DNA of 64,000 nucleotides from JAOTVV01 sp039591075 (GCA_039591075.1 JBDHEI010000005.1:1-64000); one strand, 5' to 3'; counted from the stretch's first letter, positions 1 through 10,113 are shown. Numbers and translations are program-made. Notes: generated by a model not told the origin, from the letters alone.

Positions 1-93
1 CGTGGCCCCCCGCGGCCCGATGGGCTCGAGCTGCTTGAGGCCGCCATACCGACTTCCTCGGCCCGCCGCGAGGATCACCAACGTAATGGACAT
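1..93 (-). CDS. Nucleotidyltransferase, N-terminal fragment (cut by window edge)
   Basis: An ATG at 93 on the minus strand, preceded by an AGGA ribosome-binding sequence, opens a frame that runs off the window after 31 codons. The peptide begins MSITLVILAAGRGSRYGGLK, which carries the glycine-rich nucleotide-binding loop (AAGxGSRxG) and following conserved Lys typical of sugar-phosphate/nucleoside-triphosphate transferases. Members of this fold join an NTP to a phosphorylated sugar or alcohol to give an activated nucleotide-linked metabolite. The substrate cannot be named from the first 31 residues. The gene is separated by about 125 bp from the SCP2-domain gene upstream of it on the same strand. 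Confidence 0.65.
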   Translation of the reverse strand, partial: MSITLVILAAGRGSRYGGLKQLEPIGPRGAT

Positions 94-218
94 CGATATC
101 CTGCCACCGTGAGGTTGCCGCGCCGATCGCCGGCTCGAATCCTTGCGTGCGTCAGGAATACCTAGCCACGCCGCCTCGTGCAACAGCGACGTCTGCGAGT
201 GCGCTCACTGACCGACAC

Positions 219-659
219 CTACCGAGGCATTTCGTCGTCAGGAAATTGGGTGGGGACCGTCGTCGCGCAGGCGATGAGCGTCTTGGCCGCCCTCGCGTGC
301 AGCAGCACCTTGGCCAATGAGCCGTGCAGGTGCAGGCGACGCCTCACGATGGCCGTAATCGGATCGAGCTCGCCGCGCATGATGCGCTTCCACGAGCGGT
401 ACTCTCCGGTGATCACGAACGGCGCATCGACCCGATCGGTTGTCTCGGCGTCGGCGCGGATGCAGCCGCGGCCGTCGAATTCGAGCACGAGCGCCCGCGG
501 TGTTGGGAAGCCGTGGTGTGGGGATGGCTCGAGTACGAGGGCGAGCGGCCCGTGCCAGCGCTTGGCGGCCTGCCGGTACTCGGGGCTCTCATTCACCCGA
601 GCGCGGAACGCGTCGGCCCACGCTTGGGTGAATGGTGGTACCGGCGCGTCGTGAATCAC
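219..659 (-). CDS. SCP2 sterol-binding-domain protein
   Basis: A 146-residue soluble protein. The stretch FVITGEYRSWKRIMRGELDP followed by a short loop and LHLHGSLAKVLLHARA is the core of the SCP2 (sterol carrier protein 2) fold, where a five-stranded sheet and helices form a lipid-binding tunnel. Bacterial stand-alone members are thought to bind fatty acyl or other hydrophobic ligands, but their physiological role is mostly unknown. There is no signal peptide or membrane segment, so it should be cytoplasmic. Its start codon overlaps the stop of the upstream minus-strand gene by 4 bp (656-659), so the two are probably translated from one message. The family call is good; the ligand is unknown. 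Confidence 0.7.
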   Translation of the reverse strand: MIHDAPVPPFTQAWADAFRARVNESPEYRQAAKRWHGPLALVLEPSPHHGFPTPRALVLEFDGRGCIRADAETTDRVDAPFVITGEYRSWKRIMRGELDPITAIVRRRLHLHGSLAKVLLHARAAKTLIACATTVPTQFPDDEMPR

Positions 660-937
660 GATGGCGGGAGTGGGGGTCGACCGGGTCCGCGATCGGCGAG
701 TTGGGCGAGCACCCGCTCGGTGAACTCGAGGCGTTCGCCGACGTCGCCCAGTTCCATCCGCATGCCCTCCACGCTCTCACGCAGCCGCTCGACCGACTCG
801 GTGAGGCGGGTGACGTCCGCGCCACCGATCCGGCCGCGGCGGCCGATCCAGGCGCGCGTCACGATCCAGAGGGCAGAGATGCTCGAGACGGAGATGATGA
901 GCATCTCGACGACATTCTGTATCTGATATGACTCCAT
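656..937 (-). CDS. Small single-pass membrane protein with coiled coil
   Basis: A 93-residue protein with one membrane segment near the N-terminus (about residues 11-30, VEMLIISVSSISALWIVTRA), a short Arg/Gly-rich patch, then a heptad-like helix (about 42-80, VTRLTESVERLRESVEGMRM onward) that should form a coiled coil, and a Pro-rich tail. I do not recognise a named family. It sits directly upstream of the SCP2-domain gene with a 4-bp overlap, so it may anchor or accompany that protein, but this is only inferred from position. Confidence 0.6.
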   Translation of the reverse strand: MESYQIQNVVEMLIISVSSISALWIVTRAWIGRRGRIGGADVTRLTESVERLRESVEGMRMELGDVGERLEFTERVLAQLADRGPGRPPLPPS

Positions 938-1040
938 GGGAGACCCTGCGGTGACGATCCGCTAATATAGCCCGCGCGTCTGGTAGGTGAATGGTCGCGG
1001 CATATATTGAGCAAGCAGGTCCGAACTCACGGAGCGAGTG
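938..1040. promoter_or_regulatory. Divergent intergenic region with candidate promoters
   Basis: About 100 bp separate the minus-strand pair from the plus-strand desulfurase-like gene. Toward the minus strand there is TATATT (969-964) with TTCACC 16-18 bp further upstream, a plausible -10/-35 pair. Toward the plus strand, TATATT at 1003-1008 could be a -10 for the gene at 1041 but no convincing -35 precedes it. These are visual matches to a generic housekeeping promoter only. Confidence 0.3.
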
Positions 1041-2309
1041 ATGGGTCGACAGGGAATGGCTGGAGTGTCCGCCGCTGCAGTCGTCGGCAACGTGGCTACG
1101 ACCGCAGCGATTCGCAGTCATTTCCCGGCGCTCGAGCGCCGCCATGGGGGCTTTCCCGTGGCGTATTTCGACGGGCCGGGCGGCACGCAAGTCCCCCGCG
1201 CCGTCGGCGACGCCATGAAGGAGTACCTGTATCACCACAACGCCAACACGCACTGGGAATATCCTTCGAGCGCCGAAACCGATGAGGCACTCGGCTCGGC
1301 CCGGACGGCGTTCGCCGATTTCGTCAACGGTACGCCGCACGAGATCGTGTTCGGCGCGAACATGACGACGCTGACGTTTCATCTCTCGCGCGGGCTCGGA
1401 CGTCGACTTGGACCGGGGGACGAAATCGTGGTGACCGAGTTGGACCATCACGCGAACATCGCGCCGTGGACGGCTCTCGAGACGGAGCGAGGCGTGACGG
1501 TTCGGTGGGGACGGTTTGTACCTGCGACCGGACAACTCGAGCTGGACCACGTGCTGAGCCTCATCGGGAACAGCACGCGCGTTGTGGCCATCGGGGCCGC
1601 GGCGAATTCCCTTGGCACCATCAACGATGTCCGGCTGATCGCGGACGCCGCTCACGCCAGAGGCGCACTGGTGTTCGTGGATGGCGTCCATTACGCGCCG
1701 CACGCGCTACCGGACGTCACGGGCCTCGGCTGTGACCTCTTCGTCTGTTCACCGTACAAGTTCTACGGCCCTCACATCGGAGTTCTCTGGGCCCGACGCG
1801 ACCTGCTCGACGCGATCGACTTCCCCCGCCTGGCGCCGGCGCCCCATGACGCTCCCGAGCGTGCGGAAACGGGGACGCTGAACCACGAGGGGATCGTCGG
1901 TGCAGCGGCAGGCATTCATTGGCTAGCGTCACTCGGGGGTCAGGGGGAGCTGCGGACGCGACTCGTGACGGTCTACGAGGCGTTTCACTCCCGTGGCGCG
2001 GCGTTGTTTCAAGCGCTGTGGGAGGGCCTGGCCGCGATCCCCGGCGTCCGGCTGTTTGGACCGCCGCCCGATGCGCCGCGCACGCCGACCGTGGGGTTTC
2101 TGGTCGACGGGGTACCATCATCGGACGTGACACGGGCCTTGGCCGAGTTCGGCCTGTTCACCTCGAATGGGGATTTCTATGCTAAGACGGTGATCGAGCG
2201 GCTGGGCTGCGCGCCCGAAGGTATCGTCCGCGCGGGGTGCGCGTGCTACACGAGCGACGACGAGATCGCCCGGCTCGCGGAGGGTGTGCGGGCGATCGCG
2301 ACGAGATAG
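1041..2309 (+). CDS. Cysteine-desulfurase-like PLP enzyme (class V aminotransferase)
   Basis: A 422-residue fold-type I PLP enzyme of the cysteine desulfurase-like group. Visible landmarks are the N-terminal FDGPGGTQVP, the cofactor-facing TELDHHAN histidine motif, FVDGVHYAPH with its conserved Asp, and SPYKFYGPH with the Schiff-base lysine at residue 240. Near the C-terminus VRAGCACYTSDDE corresponds to the RxG/Cys region of NifS/SufS enzymes. No SufBCD, IscU or SufE gene is nearby, so a housekeeping Fe-S role is unsupported; this subgroup often stands alone and its substrate is unclear. I chose ATG 1041 because GGAG at 1031-1034 is well spaced from it; a GTG lies 3 bp upstream. Confidence 0.8.
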   Translation: MGRQGMAGVSAAAVVGNVATTAAIRSHFPALERRHGGFPVAYFDGPGGTQVPRAVGDAMKEYLYHHNANTHWEYPSSAETDEALGSARTAFADFVNGTPHEIVFGANMTTLTFHLSRGLGRRLGPGDEIVVTELDHHANIAPWTALETERGVTVRWGRFVPATGQLELDHVLSLIGNSTRVVAIGAAANSLGTINDVRLIADAAHARGALVFVDGVHYAPHALPDVTGLGCDLFVCSPYKFYGPHIGVLWARRDLLDAIDFPRLAPAPHDAPERAETGTLNHEGIVGAAAGIHWLASLGGQGELRTRLVTVYEAFHSRGAALFQALWEGLAAIPGVRLFGPPPDAPRTPTVGFLVDGVPSSDVTRALAEFGLFTSNGDFYAKTVIERLGCAPEGIVRAGCACYTSDDEIARLAEGVRAIATR

Positions 2310-2329
2310 AATCGGTCTGCCGGCTGCCC

Positions 2330-3625
2330 ATGCGCTCTGACGACCGCAGCTCCCCGACGGGGCTTCCGGCCCCGCACCGCCAGATCGGCGCAACGCTGGC
2401 GCTCGTGGTGGCGACCGCATGTGCCGGTGCGCCGCCTGCTTCGGCGCCGCCACCGGCAGCGTCGGTGACGAGCTGTGACATCGTCTCGCCGATGGGCGAT
2501 GCTCCCGACACGATCCGCATCGCGCTCACCGACCCGGTGATGGTGGGCCGTGCCGAGGGGCCCGTGAATTTCTCGGAGGCGCTCCTCGGCGCACACCTTT
2601 ACGAATCGCTCGTCCAGCTCGATTGCACGGGGGCTCTTCAACCGGGCCTGGCGGTAGCGTGGCACCGCGAGAACGAGCGGTGGGCATTCCGTGTGCGATC
2701 CGATGCGCTGCTCTGGGATGGGGCGCCGCTGACGGCGGCGATGGTCGTGTCGGCATGGCCGCTGCCGCGCGACGAGTGGCTGCCGACCGTGTCGGCGGAT
2801 GGGCGTGTGACCGCTAGGGTGCCCAACGGGTCGTCGCTCGATGCGCTGGCCCAGCCGCGAGCAGCCATTCGCATTGGCGGTCCGGGTGGCGGTATCCCGA
2901 TGGGGTCGGGTCCATACAGCATAGCGGGCCTCAGTCCCGGTGGGATCCTCGCGGCACCGGCGGGAGGATCTCGTTCATCTGTGCTCGCGTTCCGGCGAGT
3001 CGCCGGCGCGGATCTGCGGGACGTGCTCGATCGCGGGACGGACCTGTTGGTGACGGACGATCCCGCCGTGGCGGACTACGCGACGGGTCTTCCGATGCTC
3101 GAGGTCCGACCGCTTCCCTGGGACCGTACCTACGTATTTGCGTCGAGCGCCTGGGTTTCCGGTACGGCGCTCGCGGATGAGCGTGCGTCGTTGGCACGCG
3201 ATGTGGTTCCAGCGGCGGCCCGGCCAGCAGACCCGGCCGAGTGGCCGAGCACGGTTGCGGAGTGCGAGGCGGTGGCATCGGACTCGCCCCGGGGCGAAGC
3301 GGACTCCAGCCCACACATCCTGTACGATCATGACGATCCGATTGGACGGTCCCTTGCCGAGCGAATTGTCGCGCTCGCGGCCGACCGGCGCGTGACCGGT
3401 CTCGGCGTGCCACGGGAGGATCTGCTGGCTCGTCTCGACGATGGTCGGGATCACGGGTACCTCGTTGCGGTGCCGCGTCGGCTCGCCGATCCGTGCACGG
3501 TGCAGGCACTCGTGCGGGTGGGGGCGGTACCGCTCATCGATGTTCGGCGCACGCTCATCGTCCGCCGCGGAATCGCCCCCATCGCCGTTGACGGTTTCGG
3601 CATCCCCACGGTGAGGCCGAGGTGA
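2330..3625 (+). CDS. Lipoprotein resembling an oligopeptide ABC solute-binding protein
   Basis: A 431-residue protein with a lipoprotein signal (LALVVATAC, lipobox Cys then AG), so it should sit on a membrane facing the periplasm. After a Pro/Ala linker the region IRIALTDPVM...FSEALLGAHLYESLVQLD...LQPGLAVAWHR...WAFRVRSDALLWDGAPLTA follows the order of the SBP_bac_5 (peptide/nickel solute-binding) domain, where these segments describe a loaded ligand and its expected signal. No permease or ATPase genes follow. Instead its stop overlaps the start of a histidine kinase by 4 bp (GTGA, 3622-3625). A ligand-sensing partner for that kinase is therefore more likely than a transporter subunit. Start taken at ATG 2330, just after the upstream gene ends. 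Confidence 0.65.
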   Translation: MRSDDRSSPTGLPAPHRQIGATLALVVATACAGAPPASAPPPAASVTSCDIVSPMGDAPDTIRIALTDPVMVGRAEGPVNFSEALLGAHLYESLVQLDCTGALQPGLAVAWHRENERWAFRVRSDALLWDGAPLTAAMVVSAWPLPRDEWLPTVSADGRVTARVPNGSSLDALAQPRAAIRIGGPGGGIPMGSGPYSIAGLSPGGILAAPAGGSRSSVLAFRRVAGADLRDVLDRGTDLLVTDDPAVADYATGLPMLEVRPLPWDRTYVFASSAWVSGTALADERASLARDVVPAAARPADPAEWPSTVAECEAVASDSPRGEADSSPHILYDHDDPIGRSLAERIVALAADRRVTGLGVPREDLLARLDDGRDHGYLVAVPRRLADPCTVQALVRVGAVPLIDVRRTLIVRRGIAPIAVDGFGIPTVRPR

Positions 3626-5324
3626 AATTTCGCGGTCGACTGGTGGCGGCGACGCTCGTCCTCGCGCTGGTGCCAGTCGCGACCCTCGCCATCGGCGTTC
3701 GCCACGAGATGCGCGAGCGACTACGCGACGAATACCGTGACCGTTCCGCTGCAATGGCGGCGCTCGTCGAGACAGAAATCCTCCGCCTCGGCGCGGACAT
3801 CGGTGGGCGACTCGCCCAACTCGGTACCGACCTCGCGGCGGATAACCGATTCCGTCTCGCCCTCGCCGGATCAGCGGACCGCCGCTACGTGCTGGACTAT
3901 GCGATGTCGGCGATGCGAACCACCGGCCTGGCCATGCTGCAAGTCCAGGACGCCGATGGACGGATCGTCTCGTCCGGGCACTTTCGGAACGCGTACGACC
4001 AACTCGATCCGGGTCTCCCGTTGGCCCTCGCCCGGTCGGGCGGTCCGTCGCTCACGGAAACGCGCACGCCGGACACGACGTTTCTCGGGATCGTGCTGAG
4101 CGACTCCGTCCGCATTGGCAGGCGCGGCCTCACGTTGATCGGCGGGATGAAGGCCGAGGAATCCTACTGGGGACGACTGATAGGGGAAGGACCGCTTGGC
4201 ATCACCATTGTGCACGGGACTGACACCTTGGTGCGCGCCGGATCGGCTTTCGCGATTGGCTCACCGATTCCAGGGTCGAGTTTTCCCATTCCGCTCCTGC
4301 GGCGTGTAGGGGACGCGGTCACCGTGGACGAAGCAGTACTCGCGGTGGGATTCGATCCCACGCCACTCAGACGGCTCCTCGGCAGCGTGGACCGCTGGTT
4401 CCTCTCCGTCGCTGGTGCCATGGCAGGGATCGCCATGCTGGCCGCGCTGTGGCTCGCGGCGCGGATCAGCCGTCCCATCGCGCAGCTTGCGGACAGGACG
4501 AGGGGGCTCGATTTGGATCGGCTCGACGTGGTCTTCGACGTGGATCGACGCGACGAGATTGGCGATCTCGCTCGGCTGTTGGACGCGATGACGGAACGGC
4601 TTCGCACCAGCATCGTGCGACTGCGAGAGGCCGAACGTCGGGCGGCCGTGGGAGATCTCGCACGACAGATCAACCACGATATCAAGAACGGACTCATGCC
4701 GATTCGGAATGTGCTGCGGCATTTCGAGGAAGTGGCCCGGGAGCGACCCGAAGAACTGGTCGGGGTGTTTCGCGAGCGGTCGCAGACCCTGGAGCAGGGT
4801 ATAGCCTATCTGGAGGGCTTGTCGGCGAACTACGCGCGGCTCACTCCGGTGCTCCGCCAGGGAACCTGTGACGTGAACGGCATCGCGGCAGATGTCGCGC
4901 GGGGCGCCACCGGGGGAACCAGGCAGGTGACCGCTCGTCTCGCGCCCAACCTTCCGCCGGTAGTGGGCGATCCGGTCGCCGTGCGCCGCATCGTCGAGAA
5001 CGTTGTGGGTAACGCGGTCGAGAGCCTGTCGGACGGCGGGGGGGAAGTCCTCGTTGCCACCGAGTCGGTCGGCGAAGGGGCACCGGCTGGATCGGTGCGG
5101 GTCACGGTCACCGACACGGGGAAAGGCATGACGCGCGAGGAGCTGGAGCGGGCGTTTCAGGATTTCTACACCACGAAATCCGGGGGGACCGGTCTCGGCC
5201 TTTCAATCGTGCGTCGGCTCGTGCTCGATTTGGGCGGTACCTTGCGGGTGATGACCGAACGGGGAGCAGGATCTCGAGTGGTCATCGAGCTGCCCGCCGC
5301 GCCGCCCGCGAAGGAGAACGTGAC

Positions 5325-5328
<4 letters not shown>
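3622..5328 (+). CDS. Membrane sensor histidine kinase (HAMP, HisKA-like, HATPase)
   Basis: A 568-residue kinase. TM1 lies at about 7-25, an extracytoplasmic sensor of roughly 230 residues follows, TM2 is at about 259-280, then HAMP (about 281-335), a phosphoacceptor helix with INHDIKN (His352) and a HATPase domain with VENVVGNAVE (N box), DTGKGM (G1) and GGTGLGLSIV (G2). The INHDIKN/NPL-like box resembles NtrY/NtrB-type kinases that partner sigma-54 activators. It overlaps the preceding lipoprotein gene and the following activator gene by 4 bp each (GTGA), so the three proteins are almost certainly coupled. It would sense a periplasmic or membrane cue, possibly relayed by the lipoprotein, and phosphorylate the activator. 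Confidence 0.88.
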
Positions 5329-6686
<1,358 letters not shown>

Positions 6687-6692
6687 CCATCA

Positions 6693-6710
6693 TGTGTCCG
6701 TTCGGACACA
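6693..6710. promoter_or_regulatory. Perfect dyad, candidate activator site 1
   Basis: TGTGTCCGTTCGGACACA is a perfect inverted repeat with 8-bp arms around a TT centre. It starts 6 bp after the stop of the sigma-54 activator and is repeated 34 bp downstream (centre to centre). Its place about 150 bp upstream of a -24/-12 element is what an upstream activator sequence for an NtrC-type protein would have. That the neighbouring activator binds it is inferred. Confidence 0.65.
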
Positions 6711-6726
6711 ATAAGCCGCTCATTCA

Positions 6727-6744
6727 TGTGTCCGTTCGGACACG
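6727..6744. promoter_or_regulatory. Dyad, candidate activator site 2
   Basis: TGTGTCCGTTCGGACACG repeats site 1 with a single changed base at the last position, leaving 7-bp perfect arms (6728-6743). Pairs of such sites allow the oligomerisation that sigma-54 activators need. No other copy of the full dyad was noticed elsewhere in the window. Confidence 0.65.
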
Positions 6745-6840
6745 CAGGGCGCCATTCAGGCGTCTGCTGATGTGGCGGCTAATCAGCTAACTCATTTTAT
6801 GACAACCCATAACAAGCCCCGCTCGACCGGACAGTCGGGT

Positions 6841-6856
6841 TGGCCCCCCTGCTGCT
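6841..6856 (+). promoter_or_regulatory. Candidate sigma-54 (-24/-12) promoter
   Basis: TGGCCCCCCTGCTGCT has GG at 6842-6843 and GC at 6854-6855, exactly 10 bp apart, with T before the GG and TGCT at the -12 end, close to the sigma-54 consensus TGGCAC-N5-TTGCW. Transcription would begin near 6867, giving a leader of about 55 nt before the ATG at 6923. A weaker GG-N10-GC match lies at 6773-6788. Confidence 0.6.
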
Positions 6857-6922
6857 TTTGAAGTGGGTGACCGCCAACAGTCACCAGGCGCCTGCGGGCG
6901 CCGGAGCAATGGGGAGGCACTC

Positions 6923-7975
6923 ATGACACGCACCAGCATTCTCTCGCAGCGGGTGAAGGACCGTCTCGGAGATCTCTCGGTCACCACGGTTCTCGTGCTC
7001 GCCTATCTCCTGACGGGGTGTGGCGGGGACAGCCCGGAGGCTCGCAGCGGATCGACGGAGGTGGCGTCGGAATTCGCGGTGCAGCCGGTTGCCAATGTGA
7101 TGGTACCGGAGGCGCCGGTTCAGCCGAGCGCGCCGGCCGAGCCCGAGTTCACGGTGCCGGAGAACGTCACCTTCGAGGAGGCGGAAACTGCCTACCATGC
7201 GGGGAAGTACCGCGAAGCGACCCTGATGTTCGAGTCGTACGTGGGCCGAAAGCCGGAGAACGCATGGGGGCACTACATGCTCGGCCTGGCGGCGTCGAAG
7301 CACGGGGATCTTGAGACGGCCGAGCGGGCGCTGAGCGCGGCGCTCGAGCGCGATCCCGATCACGTCAAGAGCCTGCTCAATCTGAGTCGCGTGCTGACGC
7401 GCGCGGGTCGAGCCGGCGAGGCGGTGCCCTACGTCGAGCGCGCAATCGACATCGATCCGACGGCGGCAGACGGCCATCGAGTGATGGGACTTGTCCGCGA
7501 CGAGATGGGGGAGATCGACGCCGCGATCGAGGCCTTCCAGGTGGCCCTGCGTCTGGACGAAGGTGACGCCTGGTCGTCCAACAACCTCGGCTTGGTCTAT
7601 CTCCGAGCCAGCCGGTTCGGCGAGGCGCTGCCGCCACTCGCACGTGCGGTGCAGCTCCGCGACGACATCCCGGTGTTCCAGAACAACCTGGGGATCGCGT
7701 TGGAGCGGTCCGGCTACTCCGCGGCTGCGGCTGAGGCATTCGGTCGGGCGCTGACGCTGGACGAGCGGTACGAGAAGGCGCGCGTGAATCTCGAGCGGGT
7801 ACGGGGCCGAGACGACACGGCCATCGTTCCCCTCGATCTGGAGGCGCTCGCGCAGGAGTTCCTGGATGTCCTGTGGGAGCCGACGGAGCCGGGTGAATCC
7901 AGTCCGATCGACTCTGATACGACGGTGATTCCGACTTCACCGATCGAAATAGTGCCGGACACGATCGGCCGTTGA
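6923..7975 (+). CDS. TPR-repeat lipoprotein
   Basis: A 350-residue lipoprotein. The signal segment ends in LLTGC (lipobox Cys33), followed by a low-complexity linker to about residue 75. From there to about 270 the sequence is a run of tetratricopeptide repeats, for example AETAYHAGKYREATLMFESY, AWGHYMLGLAASKHGDLETA and AWSSNNLGLVYLRASRFGEA, giving a superhelical protein-binding scaffold. The tail is acidic and Pro/Thr/Ser-rich. ATG 6923 is preferred because GGGGAGG at 6911-6917 is ideally spaced; an upstream GTG at 6863 would sit at or before the predicted transcript start. Its probable sigma-54 promoter links it to the kinase/activator genes upstream. No enzymatic domain is seen; the partner is unknown. 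Confidence 0.8.
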   Translation: MTRTSILSQRVKDRLGDLSVTTVLVLAYLLTGCGGDSPEARSGSTEVASEFAVQPVANVMVPEAPVQPSAPAEPEFTVPENVTFEEAETAYHAGKYREATLMFESYVGRKPENAWGHYMLGLAASKHGDLETAERALSAALERDPDHVKSLLNLSRVLTRAGRAGEAVPYVERAIDIDPTAADGHRVMGLVRDEMGEIDAAIEAFQVALRLDEGDAWSSNNLGLVYLRASRFGEALPPLARAVQLRDDIPVFQNNLGIALERSGYSAAAAEAFGRALTLDERYEKARVNLERVRGRDDTAIVPLDLEALAQEFLDVLWEPTEPGESSPIDSDTTVIPTSPIEIVPDTIGR

Positions 7976-8001
7976 CACGCCTGCGCGGCGTCGCGATTCG
8001 A

Positions 8002-8029
8002 GCGGGGGCCTGGGTGACTGGGCCCCCGC
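8002..8029 (+). terminator. GC-rich hairpin after TPR lipoprotein gene
   Basis: GCGGGGGCC (8002-8010) pairs with GGCCCCCGC (8021-8029) around a 10-nt loop, 27 bp after the stop. There is no clear U tract, as is common for terminators in GC-rich genomes. Confidence 0.6.
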
Positions 8030-8138
8030 CTGGCGTCGGCTGGGCGCATCGCGGCCCTCCGGATTCCGGTCTGCTTGCCGGGGCCAGGCACGACCGGCAG
8101 ATTCGGAAGGGTTCAAGCCGTGGGGAAGGGGGGACGAC

Positions 8139-8774
8139 ATGCTGGGGATTTACATCTTCGCGGCGATCATTGGCGGCGGGTTGTTGGTGTTCTCCGTCCT
8201 CGCCGGTGCGGACCACGACGCCGGTGACGGATCCGATTTCGATAGCGGGCACGACTTCGATCACGACGTCGATCACGATGTGAACCACGATGCCCACGAT
8301 GTGCATGCGGCAGGTGGTGGTTGGGCGGGAGATCTCTTGCTGGGGCTCTTTCGTCCGCGGAACTTCATCTTCTTCCTAGCCGGATTCGGCGTCACTGGGA
8401 CGCTGCTGACGCTCATCAAGTCTCCTTCCACATTCGGCGCCTTGATTCCGTCGCTCGCTATGGGGACTGCCGCCATGCTTGCCACGCACGGGACGTTCGT
8501 GTGGTTGCGGCGGAGCGAGAGCGCGATGGATGCGGTCAGCGACACGGACATGGAAGGCTGCCTGGGTCGGGTGGTCATCCCCCTCTCGCAGGGGGAACGG
8601 GGGCGGATCGCGTGTCGCGTGGGCGAGCGCGAGGTATACGTCGTCGCCGCGCTGGCTGAGGGCTACACGCAGGAACTTCCGCCGGGAGCCGAGGTGGTCG
8701 TGCTCCGGGTGACAGATTCGGTTGCCCAGGTCATGCCGTTCGGCGGGCGGGAACTTCCACCTTCAAAGGGCTAG
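8139..8774 (+). CDS. NfeD/YqiJ-like membrane protein with His/Asp-rich loop
   Basis: A 211-residue protein with an N-terminal membrane segment (about 3-22), a strongly acidic and His-rich stretch (about 23-56, seven His among more than a dozen Asp in the form HDFDHDVDHDVNHD), two more hydrophobic segments (about 74-115) and a C-terminal beta-rich domain of about 80 residues (LGRVVIPLSQGERGRIACRV and on) that fits the OB fold of NfeD/YqiJ-type proteins. Such proteins work beside flotillins in membrane microdomains, and a flotillin gene starts 8 bp downstream. The His/Asp run is not a standard NfeD element and may bind metal ions; that is a guess from composition. Confidence 0.75.
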   Translation: MLGIYIFAAIIGGGLLVFSVLAGADHDAGDGSDFDSGHDFDHDVDHDVNHDAHDVHAAGGGWAGDLLLGLFRPRNFIFFLAGFGVTGTLLTLIKSPSTFGALIPSLAMGTAAMLATHGTFVWLRRSESAMDAVSDTDMEGCLGRVVIPLSQGERGRIACRVGEREVYVVAALAEGYTQELPPGAEVVVLRVTDSVAQVMPFGGRELPPSKG

Positions 8775-8782
8775 GGGGCAGC

Positions 8783-10048
8783 ATGGACCCAGCGACAGGA
8801 CTCATTCTCGGGGCGGTGGGCCTCGGCATCATCGGCGCCTTGATCTACGCCGTACGGTCACTGATTGTCATCTGTCTTCCGAACGAGTTGGTGGTGGTGA
8901 CGGGGCGGAGCCGCGTGACCACGGACGGGCAGCGGATCGGATATCGCCTGCTGCATGGCGGACGCACGCTTCGGATCCCCATCGTCGAGCGCGTGTCGCG
9001 CATCGACCTCCGGACGATCCCCATCGAGGTGGTCGTGCGCAACGCGTACTCCAGGGGCGGGATCCCGCTCATCGTCCAGGGCATCGCGAACGTCAAGGTG
9101 AGCGCCCGCGACCCGGTCTCACACAATGCCGTGGAGCGGTTGCTCGACAAGCCGTTCGACGAGCTGATGCACATTGCCAAGGACACGCTCGAAGGAAACC
9201 TTCGCGGCGTGCTGGCCACGTTGACCCCCGAAGAGGTGAACGAAGACCGTCTCAAGTTCGCCCATCGGCTCATCGAGGAGGCGGACGAGGATCTGAAGAA
9301 GCTGGGTCTCGAGCTGGATACGCTGAAGATCCAGAACGTGACCGATGAGGTGAACTACCTCGACTCGATCGGTCGACAGCAGACGGCGGAGATCCTGAAG
9401 AAGGCGCGCGTCGCCGAGGCGCAGCGCGCGTCGGAGGCTGAGCAGACCGAAGCGGCCGCCCGTCAAGCCGCGCAGGTGGCACAGATCCAAGCGGACCTCA
9501 AGATCACCGAGGAGAGCAATCTCCTCCGGGTACGGCGGGCCGAGCTCGATGCCGAGGCGCTTGCCCGCGAGGCGGAGGCGACGGTGTCGGGAGAGAAGGC
9601 GCGAGTCGTTGCAGAGCAAGCGCTCCAGCAGGAGCGGATCGCCAAGGAGCAACGGCGGCTCGAAGCAGACGTGCTTCTCCCAGCCAACGCCGATCGGGAG
9701 GCGTCGGAACAGCGGGCCAAGGGTACGGCCGCCTCGATCGTGGAGGACGGGAAGGCTCGCTTGTACGTGCTGGATCAGACGATCGCGCTGTACCAGAATG
9801 CCGGGACCGAGGCCGAACGCATCTTCATCTTGAATATGCTGCCGGAGATCATCCGGGAGATCACGGGATCGGTGGCGAGGATGGACATCGACAAGGTGAC
9901 GGTCATCGACTCGGGTGGCAGAGGAACGGGCGTCGCCACGGCTGCGGGGCAGCTCCCCGAGGCGATCATCAAACTGACCGAGCAGATCGAGACCGCCACG
10001 GGCGTCAATATCCTGAGTCGGTTGGGAGGGAAGGGGAAGGAAGACTGA
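8783..10048 (+). CDS. Flotillin-like SPFH/band 7 protein
   Basis: A 421-residue protein with an N-terminal hydrophobic anchor (about 6-30), an SPFH/prohibitin-homology domain (about 35-200; VVVTGRSRVTTDG, IPLIVQGIANVKV, EGNLRGVLATLTPEEV) and a long Ala/Glu-rich coiled coil (about 205-320), then a C-terminal region with NMLPEIIREITGS as seen in flotillins of the YqiK/FloT type. These proteins assemble into large membrane rings and organise lipid domains. It is the second gene of a pair with the NfeD/YqiJ-like gene (8-bp gap), the usual arrangement. A strong GC hairpin follows at 10081-10113, so the pair is probably the whole transcription unit. Confidence 0.9.
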   Translation: MDPATGLILGAVGLGIIGALIYAVRSLIVICLPNELVVVTGRSRVTTDGQRIGYRLLHGGRTLRIPIVERVSRIDLRTIPIEVVVRNAYSRGGIPLIVQGIANVKVSARDPVSHNAVERLLDKPFDELMHIAKDTLEGNLRGVLATLTPEEVNEDRLKFAHRLIEEADEDLKKLGLELDTLKIQNVTDEVNYLDSIGRQQTAEILKKARVAEAQRASEAEQTEAAARQAAQVAQIQADLKITEESNLLRVRRAELDAEALAREAEATVSGEKARVVAEQALQQERIAKEQRRLEADVLLPANADREASEQRAKGTAASIVEDGKARLYVLDQTIALYQNAGTEAERIFILNMLPEIIREITGSVARMDIDKVTVIDSGGRGTGVATAAGQLPEAIIKLTEQIETATGVNILSRLGGKGKED

Positions 10049-10080
10049 AGACCGCCCCCTGAGTACGCCGAGATTCGGAG

Positions 10081-10113
10081 CGGGCCGGCGGTCCCCTGAG
10101 ACCCGCCGGCCCG
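10081..10113 (+). terminator. Strong hairpin after flotillin gene
   Basis: CGGGCCGGCGG (10081-10091) pairs perfectly with CCGCCGGCCCG (10103-10113) over an 11-nt loop, 32 bp after the stop of the flotillin gene. Confidence 0.7.
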
